Of a stretch of 64,000 nucleotides of DNA, positions 27,202 through 34,717 are shown piece by piece; position 1 is the stretch's first letter; each line of letters opens with the position of its first letter. Source of the stretch: Flavobacterium johnsoniae (GTDB taxonomy: Bacteria > Bacteroidota > Bacteroidia > Flavobacteriales > Flavobacteriaceae); the NCBI RefSeq assembly GCF_001879205.1, contig NZ_MLFK01000011.1:62001-126000 (forward strand), read 5' to 3'. Both the position numbers and the translations under genes were made by a program. The notes below the pieces were generated by a model that saw only the letters and a list, made by a program, of their open reading frames with translations, did not search any database and was not told where the DNA came from.

Positions 27202-27315
27202 ATGGAAAACTATATAACAACAGCTTTGGTAGCCATTATAATCGGCATCGCTTATATATCGTACAGAATCTCAAAAGATCTTGAAAACAGAAAAGATACT
27301 TGTACAGAAATTTAA
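27202..27315 (+). CDS. 37-residue single-TM peptide linked to the RND permease
   Basis: An ORF too short for normal calling, starting 3 nt after the permease stop. The product begins MENYITTALVAIIIGIAYISYR: one TM helix from about residue 5 to 21, then a short charged tail SKDLENRKDTCTEI with a single Cys. Position and form recall AcrZ of enterobacteria, a 49-residue helix that binds AcrB, and also other one-TM accessory peptides (KdpF, CcoS, FeoB-linked Cys-rich peptides). Sequence similarity to AcrZ is not evident. Translation is supported only by the tight spacing and the clean TM pattern. Confidence 0.55.
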   Translation: MENYITTALVAIIIGIAYISYRISKDLENRKDTCTEI

Positions 27316-27343
27316 CCCTTTAGGTGAAAAATAGAAAAAAAAA

Positions 27344-27496
27344 TTAAACACGTAGAGACATAGTCCCGAAGCTTCGGGATTGTCTAAAAAGAGAATACAA
27401 AAGAAACCAGTTTCTACACATAACTAAACTATGTGCATTTAAACTAGTGAAACGCCTTTTAAAGTCTCCTAAAAACTATGTTCCTATGTGTTTAAA
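27344..27496. repeat. Dispersed palindromic element, copy C (inside pump 3 operon)
   Basis: The left end TTAAACACGTAGAGACATAG (27344-27363) pairs with the right end CTATGTTCCTATGTGTTTAA (27476-27495). A perfect 16-bp palindrome TCCCGAAGCTTCGGGA (27364-27379) and the shared AGTGAAACGCCTTTT block (about 27447-27461) are inside. It occupies the gap between permease/peptide and the OMF gene. A GTG at 27488 inside this element opens the reading frame of the OMF gene but is not a credible start. Confidence 0.75.
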
Positions 27497-27535
27497 AATT
27501 ACACCCAACGGATAGAAAAATCTAATAAAAAAACA

Positions 27536-28954
27536 ATGAAAAATCATATAACCAAAATCGTGACCTTCGCCATTCTGATCACGACCTTGATATCCTGTAA
27601 AGTTTCGAAGGATATTGAAACTCCAAAAGATGCATTTCCTGAGAATTTCAGGAATGCATCGGTTTCGAGTGATACAACCAGTATTGCCGATGTGGAGTGG
27701 AAAAATTTCTTTACAGAAAAAGATATTATCAAACTAATCGACAGCGCCGTTGCCCGAAACAACGATTTGCAGATTGCCGAAAAAAACATCGAAATTGCGC
27801 AATACCGTTTTACACAATCAAAATGGGGAAATGTACCTCAGGTTAATTTATTTGTAAATGCGAGCACAAGCAATCCGTCTGATAATAGTTTTACAGGATT
27901 GAACCTAAACCAGGCAATTGGTGCCAAACATATTGATGATTATTCTGCCGGGGCTTCACTTTCTTGGGAAGCCGATATCTGGGGAAAAATCAGAAACCAG
28001 AAAAAAGGTGCTTATGCAGGATATCTTCAGTCTGAAGAAGTAAAAAAAGCTTTGCAGACTAATATCGTAGCTAATGTTTCAAGAGGATATTACAATCTAT
28101 TAATGCTGGATGCGCAATTGGATATTGCCAGACAAAATCTAAAATTAAACGATAGTACAACCAATATTATCAAATTAAAATACGATGCAGGTCAGGTAAC
28201 AACTTTAGCAATTCAGCAATCAGAAGCGCAGAAATTAAACTCAGCGCAATTGATTCCGTTATTAGAACAAAACATTGCTATTCAGGAAAATGCTTTGAGC
28301 GTTTTAACGGGTTCTTTCCCAAATTCAAAAGAAAGGTCAATTCGTTTAAGTGCGATTGAAGTAAAACACAATACCGCAATCGGAGTTCCGTCTTCATTAG
28401 TTAGCAGAAGACCTGATGTAAAAAGTGCCGAACTGGCTCTTAAAGCGGCAAACGCAAACGTAGGAATCACAAAAGCTGATTTATATCCGGCATTGAGAAT
28501 TACAGCTCAAGGCGGTGTAAACTCTTTTGAAACCAGCAATTGGTTTAACATTCCGGCTTCTTTATTCGGAACTGTTGCCGGAGGTTTAACACAGCCACTT
28601 TTAAACAACAAAAGAGTAAGAACGCAATATAATATAGCTGTTGCAGAAAGAGAAAAAGCTGTTTTAAGTTTTAGACAATCTGTTTTGGTTGCCGTTAGCG
28701 AAGTTTCGGATGCTTTGGTTAAAGTAGAGAAATTACAGCAGCAGGAAATTTTCCTAAAAGAAAAAGTTAAAACATTACAACAGGCTATTAAAAATGCTAA
28801 TCTATTATTCAAAAATGGTATGGCAGAATATCTTGAAGTTTTAACAGCTCAGGCCAATTTATTACAAAGTGAACTAGAGCTTGCCGATATAAAAAGACAA
28901 CAACTTACAGCCAACACAGATTTGTACCGCGCTCTTGGCGGAGGCTGGAAATAA
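27536..28954 (+). CDS. OprM/NodT-type outer-membrane efflux lipoprotein (pump 3)
   Basis: The start ATG 27536 gives MKNHITKIV… with lipobox LISC (Cys21); the longer frame begins within a repeat element. The 472-residue protein has the NodT/OprM pattern: WEADIWGKIRNQKKGAY near residue 145-160, the two OEP repeats, RRPDVKSAELALKAANANVGITKADLYP, and a C-terminal YLEVLTAQANLLQSELELA…YRALGGGW. It is the outer-membrane exit of pump 3, 337 bp beyond the permease owing to the peptide gene and repeat copy C. Confidence 0.93.
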   Translation: MKNHITKIVTFAILITTLISCKVSKDIETPKDAFPENFRNASVSSDTTSIADVEWKNFFTEKDIIKLIDSAVARNNDLQIAEKNIEIAQYRFTQSKWGNVPQVNLFVNASTSNPSDNSFTGLNLNQAIGAKHIDDYSAGASLSWEADIWGKIRNQKKGAYAGYLQSEEVKKALQTNIVANVSRGYYNLLMLDAQLDIARQNLKLNDSTTNIIKLKYDAGQVTTLAIQQSEAQKLNSAQLIPLLEQNIAIQENALSVLTGSFPNSKERSIRLSAIEVKHNTAIGVPSSLVSRRPDVKSAELALKAANANVGITKADLYPALRITAQGGVNSFETSNWFNIPASLFGTVAGGLTQPLLNNKRVRTQYNIAVAEREKAVLSFRQSVLVAVSEVSDALVKVEKLQQQEIFLKEKVKTLQQAIKNANLLFKNGMAEYLEVLTAQANLLQSELELADIKRQQLTANTDLYRALGGGWK

Positions 28955-28995
28955 TACCTGTTACATTACCCGTTAATTATTTATTTTTTGAGATG

Positions 28996-29034
28996 AAAAC
29001 GCTGTGAGACCTTTGGGTTTCATGGCGTTTTTTA
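28996..29034 (+). terminator. Terminator of pump 3 operon
   Basis: AAAACGC…TGAGACC and GGGTTTCA…GGCGTTTT fold into a long stem around a CTTT loop, ending in a T tract (29028-29033). Confidence 0.7.
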
Positions 29035-29035
29035 G

Positions 29036-29335
29036 TTTAACCGCAAAGAGCGCAAGGGTTTACGCAGGGTTCGCTAAGTTTTTTTTTAGCTCTCGCAGAT
29101 CTTGCAGATAAAGCAGATATTTTTCGCTGAGCCGCAAAGGTTTGTTTCACGCAGAAAATATGTAAGCAGATTTATGAAGATAATTTAGTACGACTCAAAA
29201 AAAAATCTGCAAAATCTGCGAGAGTTCTTTTTATCTCATTTTATGTAATTGCGAGGAACGAAGTAACCACACCAGCATTACTGATGCAGCCAATGAGTTT
29301 GCTTCATTCCTCAGAATAATAAATCTGACTCAAAA
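29036..29335. repeat. Mosaic of intergenic repeats
   Basis: This region holds an AACCGCAAAG-type block (29039-29050) related to the palindrome at 50.85 kb, the inverted pair CTCTCGCAGATCTTGCAGAT (29090-29109) and AATCTGCAAAATCTGCGAGAG (about 29205-29225), and ATTGCGAGGAACGAAG with a relative TTCATTCCTCAG downstream (29249-29317). No ORF is seen. With the terminator at 28996 it explains most of the 415-bp gap 28955-29369. Confidence 0.55.
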
Positions 29336-29341
29336 TTTCGC

Positions 29342-29349
29342 TATTTTTG
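29342..29349 (+). promoter_or_regulatory. -7 box before Crp/Fnr gene
   Basis: TATTTTTG fits TAnnTTTG, 20 nt before the start codon; no good -33 TTG at the right distance. Confidence 0.35.
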
Positions 29350-29369
29350 GTAAGCTTAAAAATTACATA

Positions 29370-29975
29370 ATGATTTCTAACCAACAGAAACACCTCCATC
29401 AATTAAAACAAACCATCGAAAGCTACTATCCTATTTCTGAAAATTCATGGAAATTGATTGAGAGTATTGCAGCATTTCAAACCCTTAAAAAAAGTGAAAC
29501 GTTATTGCAAAACGGAGAAATTGCTAAAAATCTTCATTTTATTGTAAAAGGTGTTTTAAGAGCTTTTATCACAGACCAGCAGGGAAATTTCTATAACAAA
29601 AATCTTTTTCTTGAAAATTATTTTGCAGGTTCTAAAGTTTCACTGATGCTGGAATCGCCTTCTAATTTTACAATTGAAGCATTAGAAGACAGCATTATCA
29701 TCAATCTTAATTATAAAAGATACATTTCGTTAATTAATGAAAACGATGATCTTAAGAACTTTTATATTGCTCACTTAGAAAAAAACTGGATTATTGATAA
29801 AGAACAAAGGGAAATCGCATTGGTTATGCAGAACGCAACCGAAAGATATGTCAGTCTTTTAGAAAAACATCCAAGTATTGCAGAAAGAGTTCCGTTATTG
29901 CATATTGCATCGCATCTAGGTATTACACCAACACAGTTAAGCCGAATCAGAAAAAGTCTTGAAAAAGATTTGTAA
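29370..29975 (+). CDS. Crp/Fnr-family regulator
   Basis: 201 residues. The N-terminal cyclic-nucleotide-binding fold (about 15-120) has the KSETLLQNGEIAKNLHFIVKGVLRAFI strand pattern, but lacks the Arg-Ser phosphate cassette of true cAMP binders. The C-terminal HTH (about 155-200) reads VPLLHIASHLGITPTQLSRIRKSL. This is the short Bacteroidota Crp type, whose effectors are mostly unknown. It may control the small genes that follow. Confidence 0.87.
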   Translation: MISNQQKHLHQLKQTIESYYPISENSWKLIESIAAFQTLKKSETLLQNGEIAKNLHFIVKGVLRAFITDQQGNFYNKNLFLENYFAGSKVSLMLESPSNFTIEALEDSIIINLNYKRYISLINENDDLKNFYIAHLEKNWIIDKEQREIALVMQNATERYVSLLEKHPSIAERVPLLHIASHLGITPTQLSRIRKSLEKDL

Positions 29976-30012
29976 ATCAACATATGTAAAGGCTTTTCTA
30001 AAAGACCAGATT

Positions 30013-30020
30013 TATCTTTG
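30013..30020 (+). promoter_or_regulatory. -7 box before GNAT gene
   Basis: TATCTTTG fits TAnnTTTG and lies 26 nt before the start codon. Confidence 0.35.
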
Positions 30021-30046
30021 TGCTATAATTCAAACTTGTTATTAAA

Positions 30047-30778
30047 ATGAACCATACAAACCTTATAAAAAACAATATTGACAATCTTACCACTCTTTGG
30101 AAAACCGTGGCCACTCCTCTCCTTTCTTATCACCAAAATGGTTTTTTAGAATTCTCTCAGATCAGAAATTCCGGGTGGCCAAACCGTCTATGGTTTCGAG
30201 AAGATATTAACGAAGAAAACCTTCCGCAGATTCTGGAAACGATCGAAAAAAATCCAGGCTTAGTTGTTCCGTATTGGGATATTTTTGGAAGCAATTCAAA
30301 TGAAATTTTCGAAAAAAACAGATTTACTATTCGAAATCAACTTGTGGCAATGGCTTTAAAACTGGAGAAAAAATTCACTCTTGAGAATAATTTGAATTTT
30401 AAAAGAGTTTTAGATGAAGAGGATGCAGAAACCTGGTCTGATATTTATCCATTATCTTTTAATTATGTAATCAGCAAAGAAACACTCGTCTCTAATTACC
30501 AAAATGTAAAATTTTATTTGGTTCACTTAAACGAAAAACCACTAGGAACTCTTACTCTTTTTCAAACCGAAAAGATAATGGGAATTCATGGTGTTGGTAT
30601 AATTCCAGAAATGCGAAAACAAGGTTTCGCTGAGGAAATTATGAAATTTGCAGTGAACGAAGCTATTGATGCCGGCTGTGAATATGCGCAGTTACAAGCC
30701 TCTGATTTAGGAAAAGGTATTTATACCCGATTAGGTTTTGAGGATTTGTTTTTGATAAAGAACTATGTTTTGGCTTAA
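30047..30778 (+). CDS. GNAT-family N-acetyltransferase
   Basis: 243 residues. The catalytic GNAT core is C-terminal (about 120-240), with beta4 MGIHGVGIIPEMRKQGFAEEIMKFAVNEA (acetyl-CoA pyrophosphate loop variant RKQGFA) and a final YTRLGFEDLF. The N-terminal 115 residues form a second, degenerate half with several Trp (WKTVATPLL, WPNRLWFRE). The substrate is unknown. It has its own -7 box. Confidence 0.85.
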   Translation: MNHTNLIKNNIDNLTTLWKTVATPLLSYHQNGFLEFSQIRNSGWPNRLWFREDINEENLPQILETIEKNPGLVVPYWDIFGSNSNEIFEKNRFTIRNQLVAMALKLEKKFTLENNLNFKRVLDEEDAETWSDIYPLSFNYVISKETLVSNYQNVKFYLVHLNEKPLGTLTLFQTEKIMGIHGVGIIPEMRKQGFAEEIMKFAVNEAIDAGCEYAQLQASDLGKGIYTRLGFEDLFLIKNYVLA

Positions 30779-30814
30779 ATTCAAAATTCCAATTTTTCCT
30801 ATTTCATTTCATGC

Positions 30815-30960
30815 TGAGCGTAGTCGAAGCATTCAACGCAATCCTGCCATCCCGAGGAACGAGGGATGACAAACTGTATATTAAGTTCCAAACCAACAAC
30901 CAACAACCAACAACCAACAACCAACAACAAGCAACCAACAACAAACAACAAACTGAACTT
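30815..30960. repeat. Dispersed and simple repeats
   Basis: First an imperfect block with GAGCGTAGTCGAAGCATTC and CATCCCGAGGAACGAGGGATG, the latter an inverted repeat. Then a heptanucleotide array of ACCAACA units (30891-30950) that decays to ACAAACA. An ORF of 66 codons across it (Asn/Gln/Thr-rich) is a by-product of the repeat. Confidence 0.6.
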
Positions 30961-31017
30961 GTCCCAAATGCCCCTAAAATAGTCGTAAATACCTATTTCA
31001 TGAGAAAATAAGAATAG

Positions 31018-31025
31018 TACATTTG
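31018..31025 (+). promoter_or_regulatory. -7 box before doxX-like gene
   Basis: TACATTTG is a perfect TAnnTTTG, 37 nt before the start codon. No matching TTG upstream at 19 bp. Confidence 0.4.
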
Positions 31026-31062
31026 TAATACATTAACTAATAACTATTTAAAAATAAACCAC

Positions 31063-31443
31063 ATGAAAAAAGCAAAAATTATTTTTTGGATTACAACTAC
31101 TATTATTTTCCTTTTCGAGGGCGTTATGCCGGCTTTGACTTCCCAAACTGAATTGGCCAAAGAAGGAATCAGACATTTAGGTTATCCGGAATATTTTGGA
31201 AATGCACTGGTCGTTTTCAAAATCTTGGGTGTTTTGGTATTAGTCATTCCATCTATTCCTAAAAATGTAAAAGAATGGGCGTATGCCGGATTTGGTTTCG
31301 ATTTTATATTTGCTTCAATCAGCCATTTTGCAGTTGACGGAATGAATTTTCAAAGTTTCTTTCCTTTAATCTTTTTAGTGATCCTGGCAATCTCTTATAT
31401 CTATTATCACAAAATAGAGCGATATAAAAATATTGCTTTGTAA
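31063..31443 (+). CDS. DoxX-like membrane protein
   Basis: 126 residues with four TM helices (about 5-22, 45-64, 72-92 and 97-116). The GIRHLGYPEYFGNALVVFKILGVL segment is typical of the small DoxX-like (DoxX_2) proteins of Bacteroidota. A 12-nt gap separates it from the next small gene, so the two are probably cotranscribed. Confidence 0.82.
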   Translation: MKKAKIIFWITTTIIFLFEGVMPALTSQTELAKEGIRHLGYPEYFGNALVVFKILGVLVLVIPSIPKNVKEWAYAGFGFDFIFASISHFAVDGMNFQSFFPLIFLVILAISYIYYHKIERYKNIAL

Positions 31444-31455
31444 AATGCCCTAACG

Positions 31456-31665
31456 ATGATAGAAGTTTTCAAAACAAATGTTCAGGAAGTCGAACAATCT
31501 ATCATGATTGTTGGGAAACTTCTTGAACATTTCCCAAATAGTATTGTCAATTTTGATCTCGAAGATTGCGATAAAATCCTTCGGGTTCATGCCTCTTCCA
31601 TCTCCAACCCTAAAATAATCGAACTTCTAAATTCATATGGTTTTCAGTGCGAAGTGCTTTTGTAA
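31456..31665 (+). CDS. 69-residue conserved-looking protein, HMA/ferredoxin-like fold
   Basis: A short soluble protein without signal or TM. The pattern beta (MIEVFKTNV), helix (QEVEQSIMIVGKLLEHF), beta (SIVNFDLEDCDKILRVHA), helix (NPKIIELLNSYGF), beta (QCEVLL) matches a ferredoxin-like beta-alpha-beta-beta-alpha-beta fold such as heavy-metal-associated domains, but the CxxC motif is absent; one Cys is in LEDCD and one in FQCEV. It follows doxX by 12 nt. Function unknown. Confidence 0.72.
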   Translation: MIEVFKTNVQEVEQSIMIVGKLLEHFPNSIVNFDLEDCDKILRVHASSISNPKIIELLNSYGFQCEVLL

Positions 31666-31742
31666 AATCTTAATTTACTGATTTACAAAATATTAAAATA
31701 AAAATCGTAATTTTAGAATCCTAATTTTTAAAATATCAAAAA

Positions 31743-32117
31743 ATGAATATTCCAGCAGAACATCAAACCATAATGCCTTACTTGATTTTAAAAGGAGCCT
31801 CGAAATTCATTGATTTTACAAAAAATGTATTTGGCGCATCCGAAACCAATACAAAATCCGTGCGTGAAGATGGTACTATTATGCATGCCGAAGTTACCTT
31901 AAACGGCAGCACCATCATGATTACTGATGAAATTACAGATTGGGCAAAGCAAACCTCACACTTGTTTGTATATGTTCCCAATGCAGATGAAACCTATAAA
32001 AAAGCATTAGAAAACGGAGCCGTTTCGTTAATGGCATTAAGCGACAAAGATTACGGGAGAACCTGCGGCGTGACAGACCCGTTTGGCAATGTCTGGTGGA
32101 TAACCTCTGTACTATAA
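31743..32117 (+). CDS. VOC-family (PhnB/glyoxalase-like) protein
   Basis: 124 residues. PYLILKGASKFIDFTKNVFGA is the beta-alpha start of a VOC half, and TDPFGNVWWITSVL is the typical C-terminal strand of PhnB-like members. Metal ligands are poorly conserved beyond His in IMHAEV and Asp/Asn near the end, so it may not be enzymatic. It is followed by a dinB gene 18 nt downstream, as is common for small Bacteroidota resistance-like clusters. Confidence 0.85.
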   Translation: MNIPAEHQTIMPYLILKGASKFIDFTKNVFGASETNTKSVREDGTIMHAEVTLNGSTIMITDEITDWAKQTSHLFVYVPNADETYKKALENGAVSLMALSDKDYGRTCGVTDPFGNVWWITSVL

Positions 32118-32135
32118 TCAATCTAAATCAATAAT

Positions 32136-32645
32136 ATGAAAACAGAAGTTCAAAAAGATATTGTTGAGACATTCAAAAAGGTAAATGATGTACTTTCAAA
32201 ATTTTCCGAAAGCGAATTAAACATCATTCCCTATCAAGGAAGCTGGACAGCAGGACAAACTGCACAGCATATTATTCTGGCATGCTCGGGATTTCCGGAA
32301 TTGTTTGCCGGAAAAACAGAAAAAACCAGCCGAAAACCCGATGAGAAGATTAAAGATATTGAAGGCCTTTTTTTAAACTTCTCTATAAAAATGGATGCAC
32401 CTGTTTTTCTTAAACCCGAGAAAAAAGAATACAATAAAAATGCCTTAAATATCGAGCTGCTCAAAATCGAATCTGAGCTATTAGATTGTGCTCAAAAGTA
32501 CGATTTAACCTTAACCTGTCTGGATTATCAGGTTCCAGGTTTTGATAAATTTACTATGTACGAATGGATTGATTTTGCCTTAGTCCATACACAGAGACAT
32601 ACGCATCAATTGAATAATATATTTCAGTATATAACCAAACTATAA
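32136..32645 (+). CDS. DinB-family four-helix protein
   Basis: 169 residues with the DinB/YfiT metal triad: His in TAGQTAQHIILAC (about 46), and His-x-x-x-His in the last helix (VHTQRHTHQLNNI, about 150-159). Such proteins are metal-dependent thiol transferases or of unknown function. It lies 18 nt after the VOC gene and 4 nt before the next membrane protein, so an operon is likely. Confidence 0.85.
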   Translation: MKTEVQKDIVETFKKVNDVLSKFSESELNIIPYQGSWTAGQTAQHIILACSGFPELFAGKTEKTSRKPDEKIKDIEGLFLNFSIKMDAPVFLKPEKKEYNKNALNIELLKIESELLDCAQKYDLTLTCLDYQVPGFDKFTMYEWIDFALVHTQRHTHQLNNIFQYITKL

Positions 32646-32649
32646 AGCA

Positions 32650-33114
32650 ATGAGATCTAAATCTAGAACCATCTTGTATTCTGGTTTATTATCGGGTACT
32701 TTAGATATACTGGCTGCTATTATAATTTATGCCGTTATACTACATCAGACAACCGCAGTAAAAATTCTGCAGTCTATTGCCAGCGGCATTTTTAAACAAG
32801 AAGCCTATACCAGCGGATCTCAAATGGCCTTTTATGGTTTACTGCTGCATTATTTTATTGCCTTTGTTTTCGCCTATATTTACTTTAAAATATATCCATA
32901 TTTTCCTTTTCTGCGGAACAGCCTTTTACTTTCGGGAGTTTTATACGGCATGTTTGTTTGGATTGTAATGAACCTCATTGTGCTGCCAATTGTTTTTCCA
33001 AAACTGCCGCAAAAACATTTTGATTTTCCTTTATTGCTTTCTGTTCTGATTTTAATTTTCTGCATTGGTCTTCCCATAGCATATATAACAAAGAAGTTTT
33101 ACACCAGACACTAA
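32650..33114 (+). CDS. Four-TM membrane protein of unknown function
   Basis: 154 residues with TM helices at about 8-30, 58-80, 92-116 and 125-148 and a short basic N-terminus. The GLLSGTLDILAAIIIYAVI start and the FKQEAYTSGSQMAFYGLLLHYFIAFVFAYIYF segment recall the YagU/DUF1440-like membrane family, but I am not sure of this. Last gene of the VOC-DinB unit; a bidirectional terminator follows. Confidence 0.7.
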   Translation: MRSKSRTILYSGLLSGTLDILAAIIIYAVILHQTTAVKILQSIASGIFKQEAYTSGSQMAFYGLLLHYFIAFVFAYIYFKIYPYFPFLRNSLLLSGVLYGMFVWIVMNLIVLPIVFPKLPQKHFDFPLLLSVLILIFCIGLPIAYITKKFYTRH

Positions 33115-33141
33115 CAACCTGAAACTTGAAACCTGAAACAA

Positions 33142-33186
33142 AAAAAAAGCGAAATCAACCCTATATAAGTCAACTTCGCTTTTTTT
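33142..33186. terminator. Bidirectional terminator between convergent genes
   Basis: AAAAAAAGCGAA (33142-33153) and TTCGCTTTTTT (33175-33185) form an A/T-flanked stem. It is preceded by the 25-bp repeat starting CAACCTGAAACTTGAAACC (33116 on), which recurs at 51008. Confidence 0.7.
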
Positions 33187-33202
33187 GATTTAACAATAAA
33201 AT

Positions 33203-33364
33203 CTAAACTCTCGATCTTCCGCTTATTAATGAAATAATAAATAGAACTAAGAATATAAAGAATAAGATTTTTGCGATACTGGCGGCTCCGGCGGCAATTC
33301 CTCCAAAACCAAAAATTCCGGCTACTATAGCCAAAATTATAAATGTGACTGTCCATCGTAACAT
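33203..33364 (-). CDS. DUF1328 (YtjA-type) small membrane protein
   Basis: A 53-residue ORF on the minus strand from ATG at 33364-33362 to TAG at 33205-33203. It reads MLRWTVTFIILAIVAGIFGF…GGIAAGAASIAKILFFIFLV…SLISGR, which is the hallmark of DUF1328: MLRWA/T-like start, GFGGIAAGAAxIAKILF and two TM helices. These tiny inner-membrane proteins are widespread and often stress-linked, with no known mechanism. A longer ORF in another frame at the same place is a shadow. Confidence 0.9.
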   Translation of the reverse strand: MLRWTVTFIILAIVAGIFGFGGIAAGAASIAKILFFIFLVLFIISLISGRSRV

Positions 33365-33637
33365 AATAATAAAAATTTAAGTTATAAAATGTGACTCTAA
33401 ATGAGCCTGATTTGTTTGTTTCTCAAAGTTCCTCTTTACTTACAAAAATCATTAACTCAAATGCTATAATTTTTTATCGCAATTAACTACAAATCATAAT
33501 TTTATCTGCCTTTTTTAGAATTTCAATTTTAACTTTATACAATTCCCATGTAAATGTTTTTGAGTTAATTTTTTGATTGATTGAGTCAATTCCCGCTGTG
33601 TTCTCAAGGTAATTTTAATCAAAATTAAAAATGAGAT

Positions 33638-34717
33638 ATGGAATTGGTTAAAACACAAGACACCTTAGCAGTAAAACTAGGTGTTATCTTAGAAAAAACA
33701 GACAGACCTTTCGAAGAATTAGGTGTTTTAAATCCAGCTGTATTTCAAGATGGAAATAACGTTCATATGTTTTACAGAGCGGCAAAAAAAGGGAACTTTT
33801 CAACCATAGGCTACTGCCGGTTCGAAGGCCCGACTACCTTAGTAGAACGCCGAACAGAACCTGTTTTTTTACCCGAATATATTTATGAAATACATGGTGT
33901 CGAAGATCCGAGAATTACAAAAATTGACGATACTTATTATATGACTTATGTAACATACGACGGTTTAAATGCCTGTGGAGCACTTGCTGTATCAAAAGAT
34001 CTGGTTTCATTTAAAAAGAAAGGAATAATAACTCCAAAATTTATTTTAAATGAATTTACCAATTTGATCCGCAAGCATTTACAAAATCCAAGTATTGCCA
34101 GAATATTAGCTTTTAATACAGAAAGAAATTATCCTTTAAGCGAAACTATAAAAGATAATTTATTTGTATGGGACAAAAACGTGGTTCTTTTTCCTAAAAA
34201 AATAAACGGAAAATTTGTGGCTTTACACAGATTATTTCCTTCAATACAAATTGTTTCTTTTGATAAGAAAAAAGATCTCACAGCAGATTTTTGGAAAGAC
34301 TATCTAAAAAACCTGCCCGATCATATTATCATGGAGCCAAAATACGATCACGAAACCAGTCATATTGGTCCGGGTGCTCCTCCAATTGAAACTAAAGATG
34401 GATGGCTGTTAATTTATCACGCCGCCGAAAAACGCGAAAAAGGTCTTGTTTATCACGCCTGCGCCGCTTTATTAGATCTTAATGATCCTGGTAAAGTAAT
34501 AGGACGATTAACAAAACCTATTATTACGCCATCAGAATATTATGAAAGACACGGTTATGTAAATTATGTTGTTTTCCCTACAGGAACAGCCATTTTTGAC
34601 GACCAATTATATATTTATTACGGTGCTGCCGATGACAAGATTGCGGCGGCCTCTCTGAACCTTAACGACTTATTAAACGAACTAAAACAGAACTCCCATG
34701 AAGACGATATCAAATAA
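33638..34717 (+). CDS. GH130-family glycoside phosphorylase/hydrolase
   Basis: 359 residues, a five-bladed propeller of the GH130 type (mannoside phosphorylases and related enzymes). The motif GVEDPRITKIDDTYYMTYVTYDG (about 88-110) holds the conserved Glu-Asp-Pro-Arg with the catalytic Asp. GPGAPPIETKDGWLLIYHA (about 247-265) and the late YYGAADDKIA (about 327-336) are also family blocks. There is no signal peptide, so it works in the cytosol on an intracellular oligosaccharide. It overlaps the next gene by 20 nt. Database names such as pesticidal protein Cry7Aa for such genes are legacy errors. Confidence 0.9.
   Translation: MELVKTQDTLAVKLGVILEKTDRPFEELGVLNPAVFQDGNNVHMFYRAAKKGNFSTIGYCRFEGPTTLVERRTEPVFLPEYIYEIHGVEDPRITKIDDTYYMTYVTYDGLNACGALAVSKDLVSFKKKGIITPKFILNEFTNLIRKHLQNPSIARILAFNTERNYPLSETIKDNLFVWDKNVVLFPKKINGKFVALHRLFPSIQIVSFDKKKDLTADFWKDYLKNLPDHIIMEPKYDHETSHIGPGAPPIETKDGWLLIYHAAEKREKGLVYHACAALLDLNDPGKVIGRLTKPIITPSEYYERHGYVNYVVFPTGTAIFDDQLYIYYGAADDKIAAASLNLNDLLNELKQNSHEDDIK

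Noticed and set aside
27488..27535. GTG start for the pump 3 OMF
   Set aside because: It lies in the right terminal repeat of element copy C; the ATG at 27536 starts the lipoprotein signal.
30891..30950. CRISPR-like look of the ACCAACA array
   Set aside because: Units are 7 nt without spacers and no cas genes are present.
33111..33356. 81-codon minus-strand ORF over the DUF1328 gene
   Set aside because: It is an out-of-frame shadow; the 53-codon frame is the clear family match.
33638..34717. Insecticidal-toxin naming for the GH130 gene
   Set aside because: The motifs are those of GH130; no Cry toxin domain is present.
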